In this document: in pieces, positions 54,210 to 62,580 of the stretch | Numbering within the stretch: the stretch's first letter is position 1 | Layout: every line of letters starts with the position of its first letter | Source of the DNA: an uncultured Alphaproteobacteria bacterium | GTDB lineage: Bacteria > Pseudomonadota > Alphaproteobacteria > HIMB59 > GCA-002718135 | Direction of reading: 5' to 3' | NCBI GenBank assembly: GCA_902628645.1 | Contig: CACONS010000001.1 | Location: 32,995-96,994 of the forward strand | DNA: 64,000 nt | Position numbers and translations under genes: made by a program | The notes under the pieces: generated by a model | Database searches by the model: none | The model's input: only the letters and a program-made list of their open reading frames with translations | What the model was told of the DNA's origin: nothing

Positions 54210-54935
54210 ATGGAACAATTACCGCAGATTTCAGCTGATTCCCAGATCTTTGTATTAACGGGTGCTGGTATAAGTAAGGAGTCTGGGATTGAAACTTTTA
54301 GAGACTCTGATGGACTTTGGAATAACCATAGAATTGAGGATGTTGCCAGTCCTGAAGGATTCTACAGAAACCCTACTCTTGTCTATGATTTTTATAATAA
54401 ACGTCGAAAAGAACTAAATTCAGGAATTAAGCCAAATAGGGCCCATATTCTTCTCCATGAATTAGAAAAAACATATAAAATTCATATAGTTACACAAAAT
54501 ATCGATAATTTACATGAGATTGGAGGATCATCATCAATAATTCATATGCACGGTGAGCTAAATAAGGCGAGATGTATAATGAATGATAACCATGTGTTTG
54601 AGTGGACAGAGGACCTAAATGAGACCCACAAATGCACCAAATGCGGCTCTCAAATGAGACCTCACATTGTATGGTTTGGTGAAATGCCAATGCAAATGGA
54701 TGAAATTCATGATTTGGCCGAACAATCTAGTCTATTTGTTTCTATAGGCACTTCAGGACAAGTCTACCCTGCTGCTGGTTTCGTTTCCATGTTTAAAGAT
54801 ATGCGCAAACCAACAATTGAATTAAATCTGGAGCCATCAAGTAATCAAGATCAATTTGATTTTGCCATTCATAAACCTGCTACAGTTGCTGTTGAAGAAT
54901 TTAAAAACTTACTTTTAAAAAATTTAAAAAACTAA
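54210..54935 (+). CDS. cobB: NAD-dependent protein deacylase (CobB-type sirtuin)
   Basis: Removes acyl groups from protein lysines. 241 aa from ATG 54210 (GTG 54201 is an in-frame alternative; neither has a clear SD). TGAGISKESGIETFRD, TQNIDNLHE, catalytic HMHGEL and HIVWFGEMP are intact. Zinc Cys: one in ARCIMN and the pair KCTKCG. The YNKRR segment supplies the Tyr/Arg pair of class III sirtuins, so desuccinylase as well as deacetylase activity is expected. Closely like E. coli CobB in the C-terminal half. Confidence 0.93.
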   Translation: MEQLPQISADSQIFVLTGAGISKESGIETFRDSDGLWNNHRIEDVASPEGFYRNPTLVYDFYNKRRKELNSGIKPNRAHILLHELEKTYKIHIVTQNIDNLHEIGGSSSIIHMHGELNKARCIMNDNHVFEWTEDLNETHKCTKCGSQMRPHIVWFGEMPMQMDEIHDLAEQSSLFVSIGTSGQVYPAAGFVSMFKDMRKPTIELNLEPSSNQDQFDFAIHKPATVAVEEFKNLLLKNLKN

Positions 54936-55007
54936 TTTATTCACGTTATTAATTTTTTAAAACAAAAAATTTTTCTAAAAATTTCTTTATTGTGATAAAA
55001 TTATGAA

Positions 55008-55397
55008 ATGAAAAGAATACTTTTATCAATAATTGTATCAGTAATTTTCATTCCCTTGGCTTTAATTGGTCAAGCAATTGGTATTTTTATTGGTCCAATT
55101 GCTGCAAATATATTTGAAGTTTGGTTCGCAGCTTCTTTTGTTGTTGAATTAATACCTTATGCTATAGGTGGTTATTTTGGTGGATATATATCTGCATTAG
55201 CAGTTTCTAAAATATATAAATCTTTTCATTTAATTGCGGCTATGATTATTCCTTCAATAACAATAGCCTTATCTCTATCAGGCAATATATTACTACCTTT
55301 TTTTTCAGGTTTTCAAAACTTTGATATTTATGCAACTATATCTAATGCTCTCTTAATTATCGTTTATTTTTATATTCTTAAAAACCCTAACAAATAA
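55008..55397 (+). CDS. Membrane protein, unknown
   Basis: 129 aa with about four membrane helices (residues 5-30, 42-66, 73-98, 105-124). Gly-rich second helix AIGGYFGGYISALAVSKIYKS. No family recognised. ATG 55008 lies in an A/T-rich context with no strong SD. Confidence 0.55.
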   Translation: MKRILLSIIVSVIFIPLALIGQAIGIFIGPIAANIFEVWFAASFVVELIPYAIGGYFGGYISALAVSKIYKSFHLIAAMIIPSITIALSLSGNILLPFFSGFQNFDIYATISNALLIIVYFYILKNPNK

Positions 55398-55501
55398 ATT
55401 TTCAATTCCAGACTTTTTATATATTGAATATTTTAATTTGATCTTAATATTACCTTAATCATTTCTCATTTTTATCAAATTTTATTTTTATAGAAGTTTT
55501 A

Positions 55502-56251
55502 GTGGCACCAGTTATCAAAAGAATTATAATTTTTTTATTCTCCCTCCTTATTATTGTTCTCCTTCTAGCTGGTGCTGCTAAAGGGGATCAATTATTAAGC
55601 TCGAAAGAATTTATTAAAAAAGAACTGCCCCTTGATCAGGGAAATGATAAACTCATTATTACTGAAGCACAAGAATATCCCAAAAGAACATTTTTTTTTG
55701 ATCCATTAGTTGTTTTTGATGAACAAGATGAAGTTAGTTTATGTGGGTATGAGCTTACTACAGTTGATTTTACAGGGACAAGGATTGTTGTTAGCCTTTA
55801 CGCAGCTCTTTTTGATGATGCACCAGCAATTATCAATTATGTAAGGTTAGAAACCTTGCAATTAACACCTTTTGATAAAGAATTATCCTTTAGTGATATG
55901 AAAAAATTAGAACTCTACCCCTACACAATGGAAATTATTAAAAATAATACATTATTTGAGTCTCTTGAAAGAAATAATTCCAAAGCAAGTGCTATTATTC
56001 ATGAGTCATCGAATAATTATCTCTTAAATAAAGGTAAAATCTTAAAAGAATTTTATATGGGTGGATACGACTTACACGTAGAGTTTATCAAAGGATATCC
56101 TATTCACATCCCTATTCCGCAAAATATTAAATTTTTAAATGCTAAAATTGATCTTATTGATCACTGTCTTATTGAGTTAAGAAAAAATGAGAAAAAAACT
56201 AAGATACCTGAGGAGAATTATCTAAAAGAAGCGTCCTATAGAATTCAATAA
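55502..56251 (+). CDS. Exported or membrane-anchored protein, unknown
   Basis: 249 aa. N-terminal hydrophobic helix (IIIFLFSLLIIVLLLAGAA, residues 8-26) is a signal peptide or anchor; the remainder is soluble, mixed alpha/beta, and would be periplasmic. One Cys pair (C79 and C231 region) could form a disulfide. No family recognised. Start GTG 55502 is uncertain. It is followed by a convergent rhodanese gene. Confidence 0.55.
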   Translation: MAPVIKRIIIFLFSLLIIVLLLAGAAKGDQLLSSKEFIKKELPLDQGNDKLIITEAQEYPKRTFFFDPLVVFDEQDEVSLCGYELTTVDFTGTRIVVSLYAALFDDAPAIINYVRLETLQLTPFDKELSFSDMKKLELYPYTMEIIKNNTLFESLERNNSKASAIIHESSNNYLLNKGKILKEFYMGGYDLHVEFIKGYPIHIPIPQNIKFLNAKIDLIDHCLIELRKNEKKTKIPEENYLKEASYRIQ

Positions 56252-56283
56252 ATCTATTTAAAATTTAATTTAAAACTATTTTT

Positions 56284-56703
56284 TTAATTAGTTAATTTTG
56301 GCTTAACTGTTATTAATTTTTTACTAATCCAAGAGTTTATTCCACTTTGTGCATTGTAAATAATAGTATTAAATTTCTCATCTATCATATTAGCAACTAC
56401 CTTAGATCTTTTTCCTGATCTACAAATTAAGATTATTGGATCAGTTACATTTATTTCTAGTTGTAATTTTTCGTACCATTCATCAAAATTATAATTCCCC
56501 TCTTCATCGAAAAAAGTTAGTAAAATACTATTTGGAATAACGCCGGTTTGATCCCACTCTGAACTTCTTCTTACATCTACAATTGGAATATTTATATTTG
56601 ATAATTTTATCATTTCTTGATCATTGACATCTATAACTTCTGCAATTGCAAATTTAACAATCAATAAACTAACAATTATCTTTATATAAAATCTAATATT
56701 CAT
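56284..56703 (-). CDS. Periplasmic rhodanese-domain protein
   Basis: 139 aa. Signal peptide in residues 1-21 (FYIKIIVSLLIVKFAIA). Single rhodanese domain with IVDVRRSSEWDQTGVIPNS and active-site Cys C94 in ILICRSGKRS. Likely handles persulfide or thiosulfate in the periplasm; the CRSGKRS loop resembles single-domain GlpE-type enzymes. Confidence 0.88.
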   Translation of the reverse strand: MNIRFYIKIIVSLLIVKFAIAEVIDVNDQEMIKLSNINIPIVDVRRSSEWDQTGVIPNSILLTFFDEEGNYNFDEWYEKLQLEINVTDPIILICRSGKRSKVVANMIDEKFNTIIYNAQSGINSWISKKLITVKPKLTN

Positions 56704-56743
56704 TAATTTTCTTCACAATAAGTTTGGTAGTTATTTAAAAGGA

Positions 56744-57112
56744 TTAGTCGTGTTCTCCACCAGGGTCATTTTTTGGGAGTTTAACTTTATAGGGATTTCC
56801 ATTTTTATCTCTATATATAACACTACCTGTTGCTCTATTCGCTGTTTGGTAGCCTTCTTTAAATTTATAAACATTCTCCGATATTTTAAAAGTGGCAATA
56901 GTTAAAGCAATGGCAGCAATTAAAAGAAAATGTGCAGAAAATGTTATTCCCAATACATACCATGATCCCACATAAAGACTAAATGCAACACACCACATCC
57001 AAGCCAATATTTGCAATATCATATGTCTGACTTGCAAGTCTGGAATATGTTTCAATGGGTTAAGGTCATGATCCATAATACTATCCCAGCATTCTGCTAT
57101 AAATTGTCTCAT
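56744..57112 (-). CDS. Two-helix membrane protein, unknown
   Basis: 122 aa from ATG 57112 (a TTG at 57139 would add nine residues). N-terminal cytoplasmic helix (RQFIAECWDSIMDHDLNPL), two membrane helices (about 32-53 and 56-76), then a short Lys/Asp-rich tail. Trp-rich first helix (LAWMWCVAFSLYVGSWYV). No family recognised. Confidence 0.6.
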   Translation of the reverse strand: MRQFIAECWDSIMDHDLNPLKHIPDLQVRHMILQILAWMWCVAFSLYVGSWYVLGITFSAHFLLIAAIALTIATFKISENVYKFKEGYQTANRATGSVIYRDKNGNPYKVKLPKNDPGGEHD

Positions 57113-57159
57113 ACTAAATAAATAGGTCTTTAATTTCAAAAATAAATACCTGTTAGATT

Positions 57160-57273
57160 TTATATTGATTTCAATAATAAATTAGTTGCCTTTGCTACTT
57201 TTGCCATGGCTGGTGCGTTAGTATTAGCTCCAACAATAGTTGGCATCATTGAGACATCAAAAACTCTTAATTT
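57160..57273 (-). pseudogene. Remnant of a GMC-family oxidoreductase C-terminus
   Basis: On the minus strand 37 codons encode LRVFDVSMMPTIVGANTNAP followed by AMAKVAKATNLLL and a stop. This is the C-terminal signature of glucose-methanol-choline (choline-dehydrogenase-like) FAD oxidoreductases. Directly upstream in the same frame is a stop codon, and the preceding HVK residues appear only in another frame, so the gene is frameshifted and truncated. No other part of a GMC protein is visible between the neighbours. Confidence 0.7.
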
Positions 57274-57334
57274 TTACGTGTTTCCATATTTATTATTAAG
57301 ATCAATACTTTTAACTTTTTACGCTTATGTAGAA

Positions 57335-57356
57335 AAGCACTCTAAAAAGAGTGCTT
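57335..57356 (-). terminator. Rho-independent terminator of the GYD-domain gene
   Basis: Perfect 9-bp stem AAGCACTCT/AGAGTGCTT with a 4-base loop, six bases after the stop codon of the minus-strand gene. On that strand it runs into TTTT C T. Clear GC enrichment relative to its surroundings. Confidence 0.75.
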
Positions 57357-57362
57357 CTTAAA

Positions 57363-57680
57363 TTAAGATGTAGGAGGAGAAAAATCTACTTTATTTCCCA
57401 TTTCTCTTACTTTGTTTAAATCAACAGACTCTAAAGTAACTGCCTCGGTAAGAGTACCTGCTGCTTTTGCTTTTAAAGCACATGCAGCCATACTTTCAAA
57501 TGACTCTGCCTCAGTAATCATGACAAAATCATACTGACCTCTTGTTATATGATAATCAATTAATTTACCCCCAACACTGCTAACCATTTTTTCCATAGCT
57601 GCTTTTCTGTCTGAGTCTCCATTAATAATACCATCAGCACCTTTTTGAGAATAAATACCAAGTGATATAAAAATTGACAT
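57363..57680 (-). CDS. GYD-domain protein
   Basis: 105 aa. The GYD-family pattern is present (IFISLGIYSQKGADGI and ITRGQYDFVMITEAES). A dimeric alpha/beta-barrel-like fold is expected. Function unknown; these small proteins are widespread in marine bacteria. AGGA lies 7 bases before the ATG, and it has its own terminator, so it is probably monocistronic. Confidence 0.82.
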   Translation of the reverse strand: MSIFISLGIYSQKGADGIINGDSDRKAAMEKMVSSVGGKLIDYHITRGQYDFVMITEAESFESMAACALKAKAAGTLTEAVTLESVDLNKVREMGNKVDFSPPTS

Positions 57681-57751
57681 TTAAAATCCTTTCAAGTTAA
57701 ATAACATTTGATTAGTTTATAAATTTTTACGTCAAAAAAAAGGTTTAAATT

Positions 57752-58021
57752 ATGAAAATTATTATGAATGTTAAATTAAAAGAAGGCTATGAAAAATGGA
57801 AGAATCTTTTTCTCAGTGTTGATACGCATAGAGAAAAATATGGAATAAAAGTTTTAGCATATGGTCATCCAAAAGATGATGAAAATAAAATTTATCAAGT
57901 TTTAGAGATTGATTCGATGGAAAAGATGCAAGAAGCTATGAAAGATCCAGATTTGGCCAAACTTAGAACTGAGGCTGGTGTTGATTTAGATAGTCAAGAA
58001 ATAGTTTTTTTAGTTGAGTAG
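57752..58021 (+). CDS. Small dimeric alpha/beta-barrel protein (DUF3764-like)
   Basis: 89 aa. VKLKEGYEKWKNLFLSVDTHREKYG and MEKMQEAMKDPDLAKLRTEAG fit the ferredoxin-like alpha/beta barrel of DUF3764-type proteins. Divergent from the GYD gene, which has a related fold. Function unknown. Confidence 0.65.
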   Translation: MKIIMNVKLKEGYEKWKNLFLSVDTHREKYGIKVLAYGHPKDDENKIYQVLEIDSMEKMQEAMKDPDLAKLRTEAGVDLDSQEIVFLVE

Positions 58022-58117
58022 ATTTTAATTTTATAAAAAAAGATACAATAAAATTGGAATGTAAATAAAGACTTCTTCACTATGGAAGCTTTTTTTAATA
58101 TTATTATTTAGAAATTA

Positions 58118-59137
58118 ATGATTTTTTATCTTGTAACACCACTGATATTAATTTTTTCAAGCTCTTTAGGCTTAATCATTGATCCAACCTGGTCTATTTC
58201 TCCATTCATATGGGTTTTTATCCTAGTTCCTATTATTGATCTCGTTTTACCTTATTTAAGCAAAGAAGATGTAGAGCTTAAGGAAAATGTATTTCATAAT
58301 TTTTCAATTTTGATTGTCCTGCCATGTATTCTGTTTTTAATTATATTTGGATTATTTGTTGTATCTAATCCCAATATAGGATTTCTAAGTGCTGCCGCAT
58401 TAGGAGCTGCTGTAGGTATGTCTGGCGGCTCTATTGGTATTACAACTGCTCATGAACTTATTCATCGACAGAGTAAAATAATGCGTGGAATTGGTGTATT
58501 ACTTCTGGTTGTATGTTGCTATGGGCATTTTCGTATTGAACATATTTATGGACATCACATGAATGTTGCAACGAAAGAAGATCCCGCTACCGCAAGAAGA
58601 GGTGAAAACTTTTACTTTTATTTTATTCGCTGCGTTATTAATAGCGTCATTTCTTCATGGAATATTGAAAAAAAAATATTGATTAAAAAAAATAAAAAAA
58701 CTTTAAGTCTACAAAATAGAATGTTGCATTATTTTACATTAGAATTTTTGTTCTTATTAATTGCTTTTCTAGTAGCTGGAGTGAATGGATTAGTTTTTGT
58801 TCTATTTCATTCTTTTGTTTCAATAATATTACTCGAACTTGTAAATTATATTCAACATTATGGTTTAGAGAGAAAAAAAGAAAATGGCAGATATGAAAGA
58901 TTTACAGATCATCATTCATGGAATAGCCGTCATATTTCGGCAAATTGGTCTACATTTAATTTAGGATTACATGCAGAGCATCACCAAAGAGCATCAAAAC
59001 ATTATCCTCTACTGTCACAAGAAGAAAAATTAGTCGAAATGCCCGCTAATTATTCTGTAATGTTAATGATGGCTTTAGTTCCTCCTATTTGGTTTTTTGT
59101 AATGGATAGAAAAATTGACAATCTTAAAACAATTTAA
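58118..59137 (+). CDS. alkB: AlkB-family non-heme di-iron hydroxylase (alkane 1-monooxygenase-like)
   Basis: Integral-membrane hydroxylase, 339 aa, about six helices. All His motifs are present: HELIHR, EHIYGHHMNVAT, HYGLER, and LGLHAEHHQRASKHYP, plus FTDHHSW. This is the AlkB branch rather than a fatty-acid desaturase. It would hydroxylate terminal carbons of alkanes or related chains with rubredoxin as donor; no rubredoxin is near. The only hydrocarbon-type gene in the window. Confidence 0.88.
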   Translation: MIFYLVTPLILIFSSSLGLIIDPTWSISPFIWVFILVPIIDLVLPYLSKEDVELKENVFHNFSILIVLPCILFLIIFGLFVVSNPNIGFLSAAALGAAVGMSGGSIGITTAHELIHRQSKIMRGIGVLLLVVCCYGHFRIEHIYGHHMNVATKEDPATARRGENFYFYFIRCVINSVISSWNIEKKILIKKNKKTLSLQNRMLHYFTLEFLFLLIAFLVAGVNGLVFVLFHSFVSIILLELVNYIQHYGLERKKENGRYERFTDHHSWNSRHISANWSTFNLGLHAEHHQRASKHYPLLSQEEKLVEMPANYSVMLMMALVPPIWFFVMDRKIDNLKTI

Positions 59138-59222
59138 TTTAATCCTAAAAAAGCATACAGATCCTTATTTAAAGAAGTTTCAAAGTATTTACTCAACTTA
59201 ATTAAATTGATAGAATATTTAC

Positions 59223-59260
59223 GGGGTATAAAGCCCTCTCCACTGAGGGAGTTTTGCCCC
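59223..59260 (+). terminator. Long interrupted hairpin after alkB
   Basis: GGGG 59223-59226 pairs with CCCC 59257-59260, several A-U pairs with single mismatches follow, and CCCTC/GAGGG (59234-59238/59245-59249) forms the top around a 6-base loop TCCACT. About 85 bp after the alkB stop and 48 bp before the next gene. The T-run is missing, so it is a weak terminator or a structured leader. Confidence 0.45.
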
Positions 59261-59307
59261 ATAATTTATTATTGAAAAAAATAATCAAAAAATATAAAAA
59301 AATTTAA

Positions 59308-60309
59308 ATGAAATACATTTTATTATTCTTTTTTATAGTATCTTTACCTTCTTTATCTTTTGCAAATAAGTTTGAAGACAAAATGTCAAAAAAAGAAAAG
59401 AAAACTTATAATCAATACGTTTTAAGAGGTGAACTAGAAGGCAATATGGTTTTCACAATAAGAAATATCAAAGAAAAAAAAGGATTGGTTACTTTTTTTG
59501 ATGAATTTGAAGATAGATTGGGTGTTAAAGAAAAAGGTGTAGAATTTAATATTAAATATTCAGATAAAGGGCATAAAAATGATTGGGAAAGATGGGGTAA
59601 TCCCGGACACGCTCAACGCTTTCAGATAATGGAACCACTAAAAAAAGTTTCCAAAAAAAATCAAACTAAATGGTACCGTGTAGAATATTTCTTAGATTTA
59701 ACATATTTTAGTAAAAAACATAATCTAAGTATTTTTGATTTTAAGCCTATTAAAGGTAAATCAGAAGTAGGAGTAGGTCCCACTTTTAATTATTCAAATA
59801 ATAGGTTCTCATGGACATTTAATTCTGAAAAATTTTATACTGATAACAATGAAGTTGGTGGTCAGAATTATTACAATACCTATTCACTTGATCTTAATCA
59901 AAGTGAAATTACCTTGAAAGGTAAATGGGTTAATTTGATAATAAATGCTAAATGGGCAGATGATGGTTTTTTACATTTATGGATCGATGGGAAGTTAGTG
60001 TCAAGTTATTACGGTCAAACTTTAGCAGGCGCAGATAGAATTCGTATAAAGTTTGGCCCTTATCGCAATTATATGGATGATGCTACGTCAGAAAATATAG
60101 ATATTCCAGATCTTAAAGTCAAATATGCAAATATTGGAAAATCTAATAAATGTGATGACCTTTGGTCTGGATGTGATGAACTGACAGATCAGTTATCAAA
60201 TAGTTCTCAAGCACATTTTACTCATGCTATAATCTTATGTGAAACTGCACCTAATAAAGATACGAAATGTAGAAATTCTGGTTGGCCTCAAGAAATGATA
60301 CCTTTCTAA
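59308..60309 (+). CDS. Secreted polysaccharide-lyase-like (heparin lyase I fold) protein
   Basis: 333 aa with signal peptide (residues 1-19, ILLFFFIVSLPSLSFA). The body is beta-rich and matches the jelly-roll polysaccharide lyase family: GKWVNLIINAKWADDGFLHLWIDGKLVSS and IRIKFGPYRNYMDD (about 211-252). Four Cys near the C-terminus may pair (CDDLWSGC and CETAPNKDTKC). It would act on an anionic glycan in the periplasm or outside; substrate unknown, and no uptake genes are adjacent. Confidence 0.75.
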   Translation: MKYILLFFFIVSLPSLSFANKFEDKMSKKEKKTYNQYVLRGELEGNMVFTIRNIKEKKGLVTFFDEFEDRLGVKEKGVEFNIKYSDKGHKNDWERWGNPGHAQRFQIMEPLKKVSKKNQTKWYRVEYFLDLTYFSKKHNLSIFDFKPIKGKSEVGVGPTFNYSNNRFSWTFNSEKFYTDNNEVGGQNYYNTYSLDLNQSEITLKGKWVNLIINAKWADDGFLHLWIDGKLVSSYYGQTLAGADRIRIKFGPYRNYMDDATSENIDIPDLKVKYANIGKSNKCDDLWSGCDELTDQLSNSSQAHFTHAIILCETAPNKDTKCRNSGWPQEMIPF

Positions 60310-60359
60310 AATTAATATTTTTCAAATTAATATTAATGATGCTAGGATAACATAGTAAA

Positions 60360-61205
60360 ATGATTGAAGAGAATATTAACTATTTTATTGATCTAGATAA
60401 ATTTCCTATTCATGAACCTCAGAGTTCAAAATATCAAAAAATTGTAAAAGAAGCACGTGAAGCTTTAGATTATGATGGATGTTATGTGTTGAAATCAATT
60501 GTTAATCCAGAAGCAATTAAAGACATGCAAAATGAAGCATCAAGTATTGAAAACTTAGCACATTATACATCAAATAAAGTAAATGTTTATTTTAGTAAGG
60601 ATGATCCATCATATCCTAAAGATCATCCACGTCGTTTTTTTATGGAGAGAAGCAACGGATTTGTTTCAGGTGATAAATTTCCTGAAAATTCTAAAATAAA
60701 AGACTTATATTATTCTGAAATACTAAAAAACTTTATTGCTGATTGTTTAGAAGTAAAAATGTACCACTATGCTGATCCTTTAGCTTCATTAACAATAAAT
60801 GTAAATAAACCAGGTGATCGTTTTTCTTGGCACTACGATACAAATGAATTTACTGTCACTATGCTGGTACAAGATTGTGATAAAGGTGGTATCTTTCAAT
60901 ACGTTCCTAATATTAGAAATAAAGATGACGAATGTTATGATGAAGTTCAAAAACTCTTACATGGTGATACATCTAAAATAAAAGAAATAAAACTTAATGA
61001 AGGTGATCTCCAATTATTTAAAGGCCGTTATGCACTTCATCGTGCGACAAGAGCTGAAGGAAATAGAACAAGAAATTTAGTGGTATTCACGTACACTGAA
61101 AAAGAAAATGTTATTGGATCTTCTTACAGGACGGAAGAGCTTTACGGTAAAACACTTGATGTTCACAAAGAAACAAAAATTAGAAGTGATAATTTAACAG
61201 ATTAA
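60360..61205 (+). CDS. Fe(II)/2-oxoglutarate-dependent oxygenase
   Basis: 281 aa double-stranded beta helix. Iron ligands H158 and D160 in RFSWHYDTNEFTV and H227 in RYALHRATRAEG; a 2OG-binding Arg follows about ten residues on (GNRTRNLVVF). Resembles ArpA/HalD-like small-molecule hydroxylases rather than PhyH. Its partner is probably the dehydrogenase four bases downstream. Confidence 0.8.
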   Translation: MIEENINYFIDLDKFPIHEPQSSKYQKIVKEAREALDYDGCYVLKSIVNPEAIKDMQNEASSIENLAHYTSNKVNVYFSKDDPSYPKDHPRRFFMERSNGFVSGDKFPENSKIKDLYYSEILKNFIADCLEVKMYHYADPLASLTINVNKPGDRFSWHYDTNEFTVTMLVQDCDKGGIFQYVPNIRNKDDECYDEVQKLLHGDTSKIKEIKLNEGDLQLFKGRYALHRATRAEGNRTRNLVVFTYTEKENVIGSSYRTEELYGKTLDVHKETKIRSDNLTD

Positions 61206-61209
61206 AATT

Positions 61210-62142
61210 ATGAAAAAAATTGGAATGATAGGTCTTGGCAATATGGGAAGTGCAGTTGCGCGTAACATTCAAAGAGCTGATTACCCTCTTTATGTTTATG
61301 ATATTAACAAAGAAGCTGGAAAAAAAGTAATTGATAAAGGCGCTATTGTTACAAAGTCTCCAAAAGAACTTTTAAATAACGTTGATATAATTGTTTCAAT
61401 GGTTTTTGGACCAAAAGAAATCAATGAAGTTGTAAAAGGTGAAAATGGTATGCTTCAATCATCTTGCAAAAATAAAGTTTGGATAGATTTAACAACTAGC
61501 TCCCCTACTCTTATGAGGAGTTTAGCAAATGAATTTGAAAAAGTTGGAGGACATGCAGTGGATGCACCAGTTACTGGATCATTAGACTCAGCTATTCGCG
61601 GTGATATGATTATGTTTGTTGGAGGATCAGATACCTCAGTAATGAAGGCTCAAGAAATTTTAGATGTAATTGGTAACACAAGACGTGTTGGTAAATATGG
61701 TAATGGGTACGTTGCTAAAATTGTTAATAATCAATTATGGAAAATTCATGCCTCAGCAATTGGAGAGGCAATGGTTTTAGCTAAAAAAGCAGGATTGGAA
61801 CCAGATATTTGGTGGGAAGTAATGAAAGGTGGTGCTGCAGATAGTTTTGTGCTTCATCATGATGTACCATCTATATTTGCTGGTCATTATGATCCTTCTT
61901 TTCGAGTGGAATTAGCTCTAAAAGATTTAGATTTAATACAAGAATTAATTAAAGAAAATAATACAAGATCTGAATTAACTAATGCTGCTCATAAAAGATT
62001 TAAAGAAGCTAAAGATCGCTATGGAAATGAAGCTGGAGAAATGACAGTTTGTAAATTAATTGAGGAAGATGCCGATATTAATTTGCAAGTCAAAGGTGAT
62101 TGGATTGCTCCTTGGGAAGTTAAGCATCCAAAAGATAATTAA
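61210..62142 (+). CDS. NAD-binding 3-hydroxyisobutyrate dehydrogenase family enzyme
   Basis: 310 aa. Rossmann motif GMIGLGNMGSAVA, substrate loop VDAPVTGSLDSAIRGDM, catalytic Lys in GYVAKIVNNQLW. Acts on a beta-hydroxyacid such as hydroxyisobutyrate or tartronate semialdehyde. Four bases after the 2OG oxygenase stop, so the two are likely to act in sequence. Confidence 0.88.
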   Translation: MKKIGMIGLGNMGSAVARNIQRADYPLYVYDINKEAGKKVIDKGAIVTKSPKELLNNVDIIVSMVFGPKEINEVVKGENGMLQSSCKNKVWIDLTTSSPTLMRSLANEFEKVGGHAVDAPVTGSLDSAIRGDMIMFVGGSDTSVMKAQEILDVIGNTRRVGKYGNGYVAKIVNNQLWKIHASAIGEAMVLAKKAGLEPDIWWEVMKGGAADSFVLHHDVPSIFAGHYDPSFRVELALKDLDLIQELIKENNTRSELTNAAHKRFKEAKDRYGNEAGEMTVCKLIEEDADINLQVKGDWIAPWEVKHPKDN

Positions 62143-62145
62143 ATT

Positions 62146-62577
62146 TTATTCAAGTTCGTAGACATCCCAGGTACTTTTTTTTGCGACTCTATCGTATAAT
62201 GATTTGGCATTGTGATTATCATTTCTTGTAATCCATCTTAATAAACCCCAACCTTTTTCTTGAGAAATATGATTAAGTTTATTAATTATTTCTTCACCAA
62301 TTTTTCTTCCTCTAAAATCAGGATGGACATATAAATCATCTAAAAAACCAATATCTTTTCCTCTAAGAGGACTAGGCATTCGTCTGTAATGAGCAATTGC
62401 TACTAATTTATTATTTATTTCATATACAAGTCCGCTAAGTTCATGATTTTGATCAAGTAACCAATTCCATACTGTATCCAATATAATTTTAGAGATTTCT
62501 ACTTTATAAAAATTAGCATAACCTTGGTAAAGTTCTCTCCATTCATCTTTATCTTTAATTTGAATATTTCTAATCAT
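62146..62577 (-). CDS. GNAT-family N-acetyltransferase
   Basis: 143 aa. Acetyl-CoA-binding motif A in FLDDLYVHPDFRGRKIGEEII (R/Q-x-x-G-x-G/A-type RGRKIG), and AHYRRMPSPL is the preceding strand. Substrate unknown. The EamA gene lies three bases upstream, so the pair is one minus-strand transcript. Confidence 0.85.
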   Translation of the reverse strand: MIRNIQIKDKDEWRELYQGYANFYKVEISKIILDTVWNWLLDQNHELSGLVYEINNKLVAIAHYRRMPSPLRGKDIGFLDDLYVHPDFRGRKIGEEIINKLNHISQEKGWGLLRWITRNDNHNAKSLYDRVAKKSTWDVYELE

Positions 62578-62580
62578 TAG

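Noticed and set aside
54210..54935. SIR2-type antiphage defence protein
   Set aside because: It is a single-domain CobB-like deacylase with canonical catalytic and zinc residues and no defence partner gene nearby.
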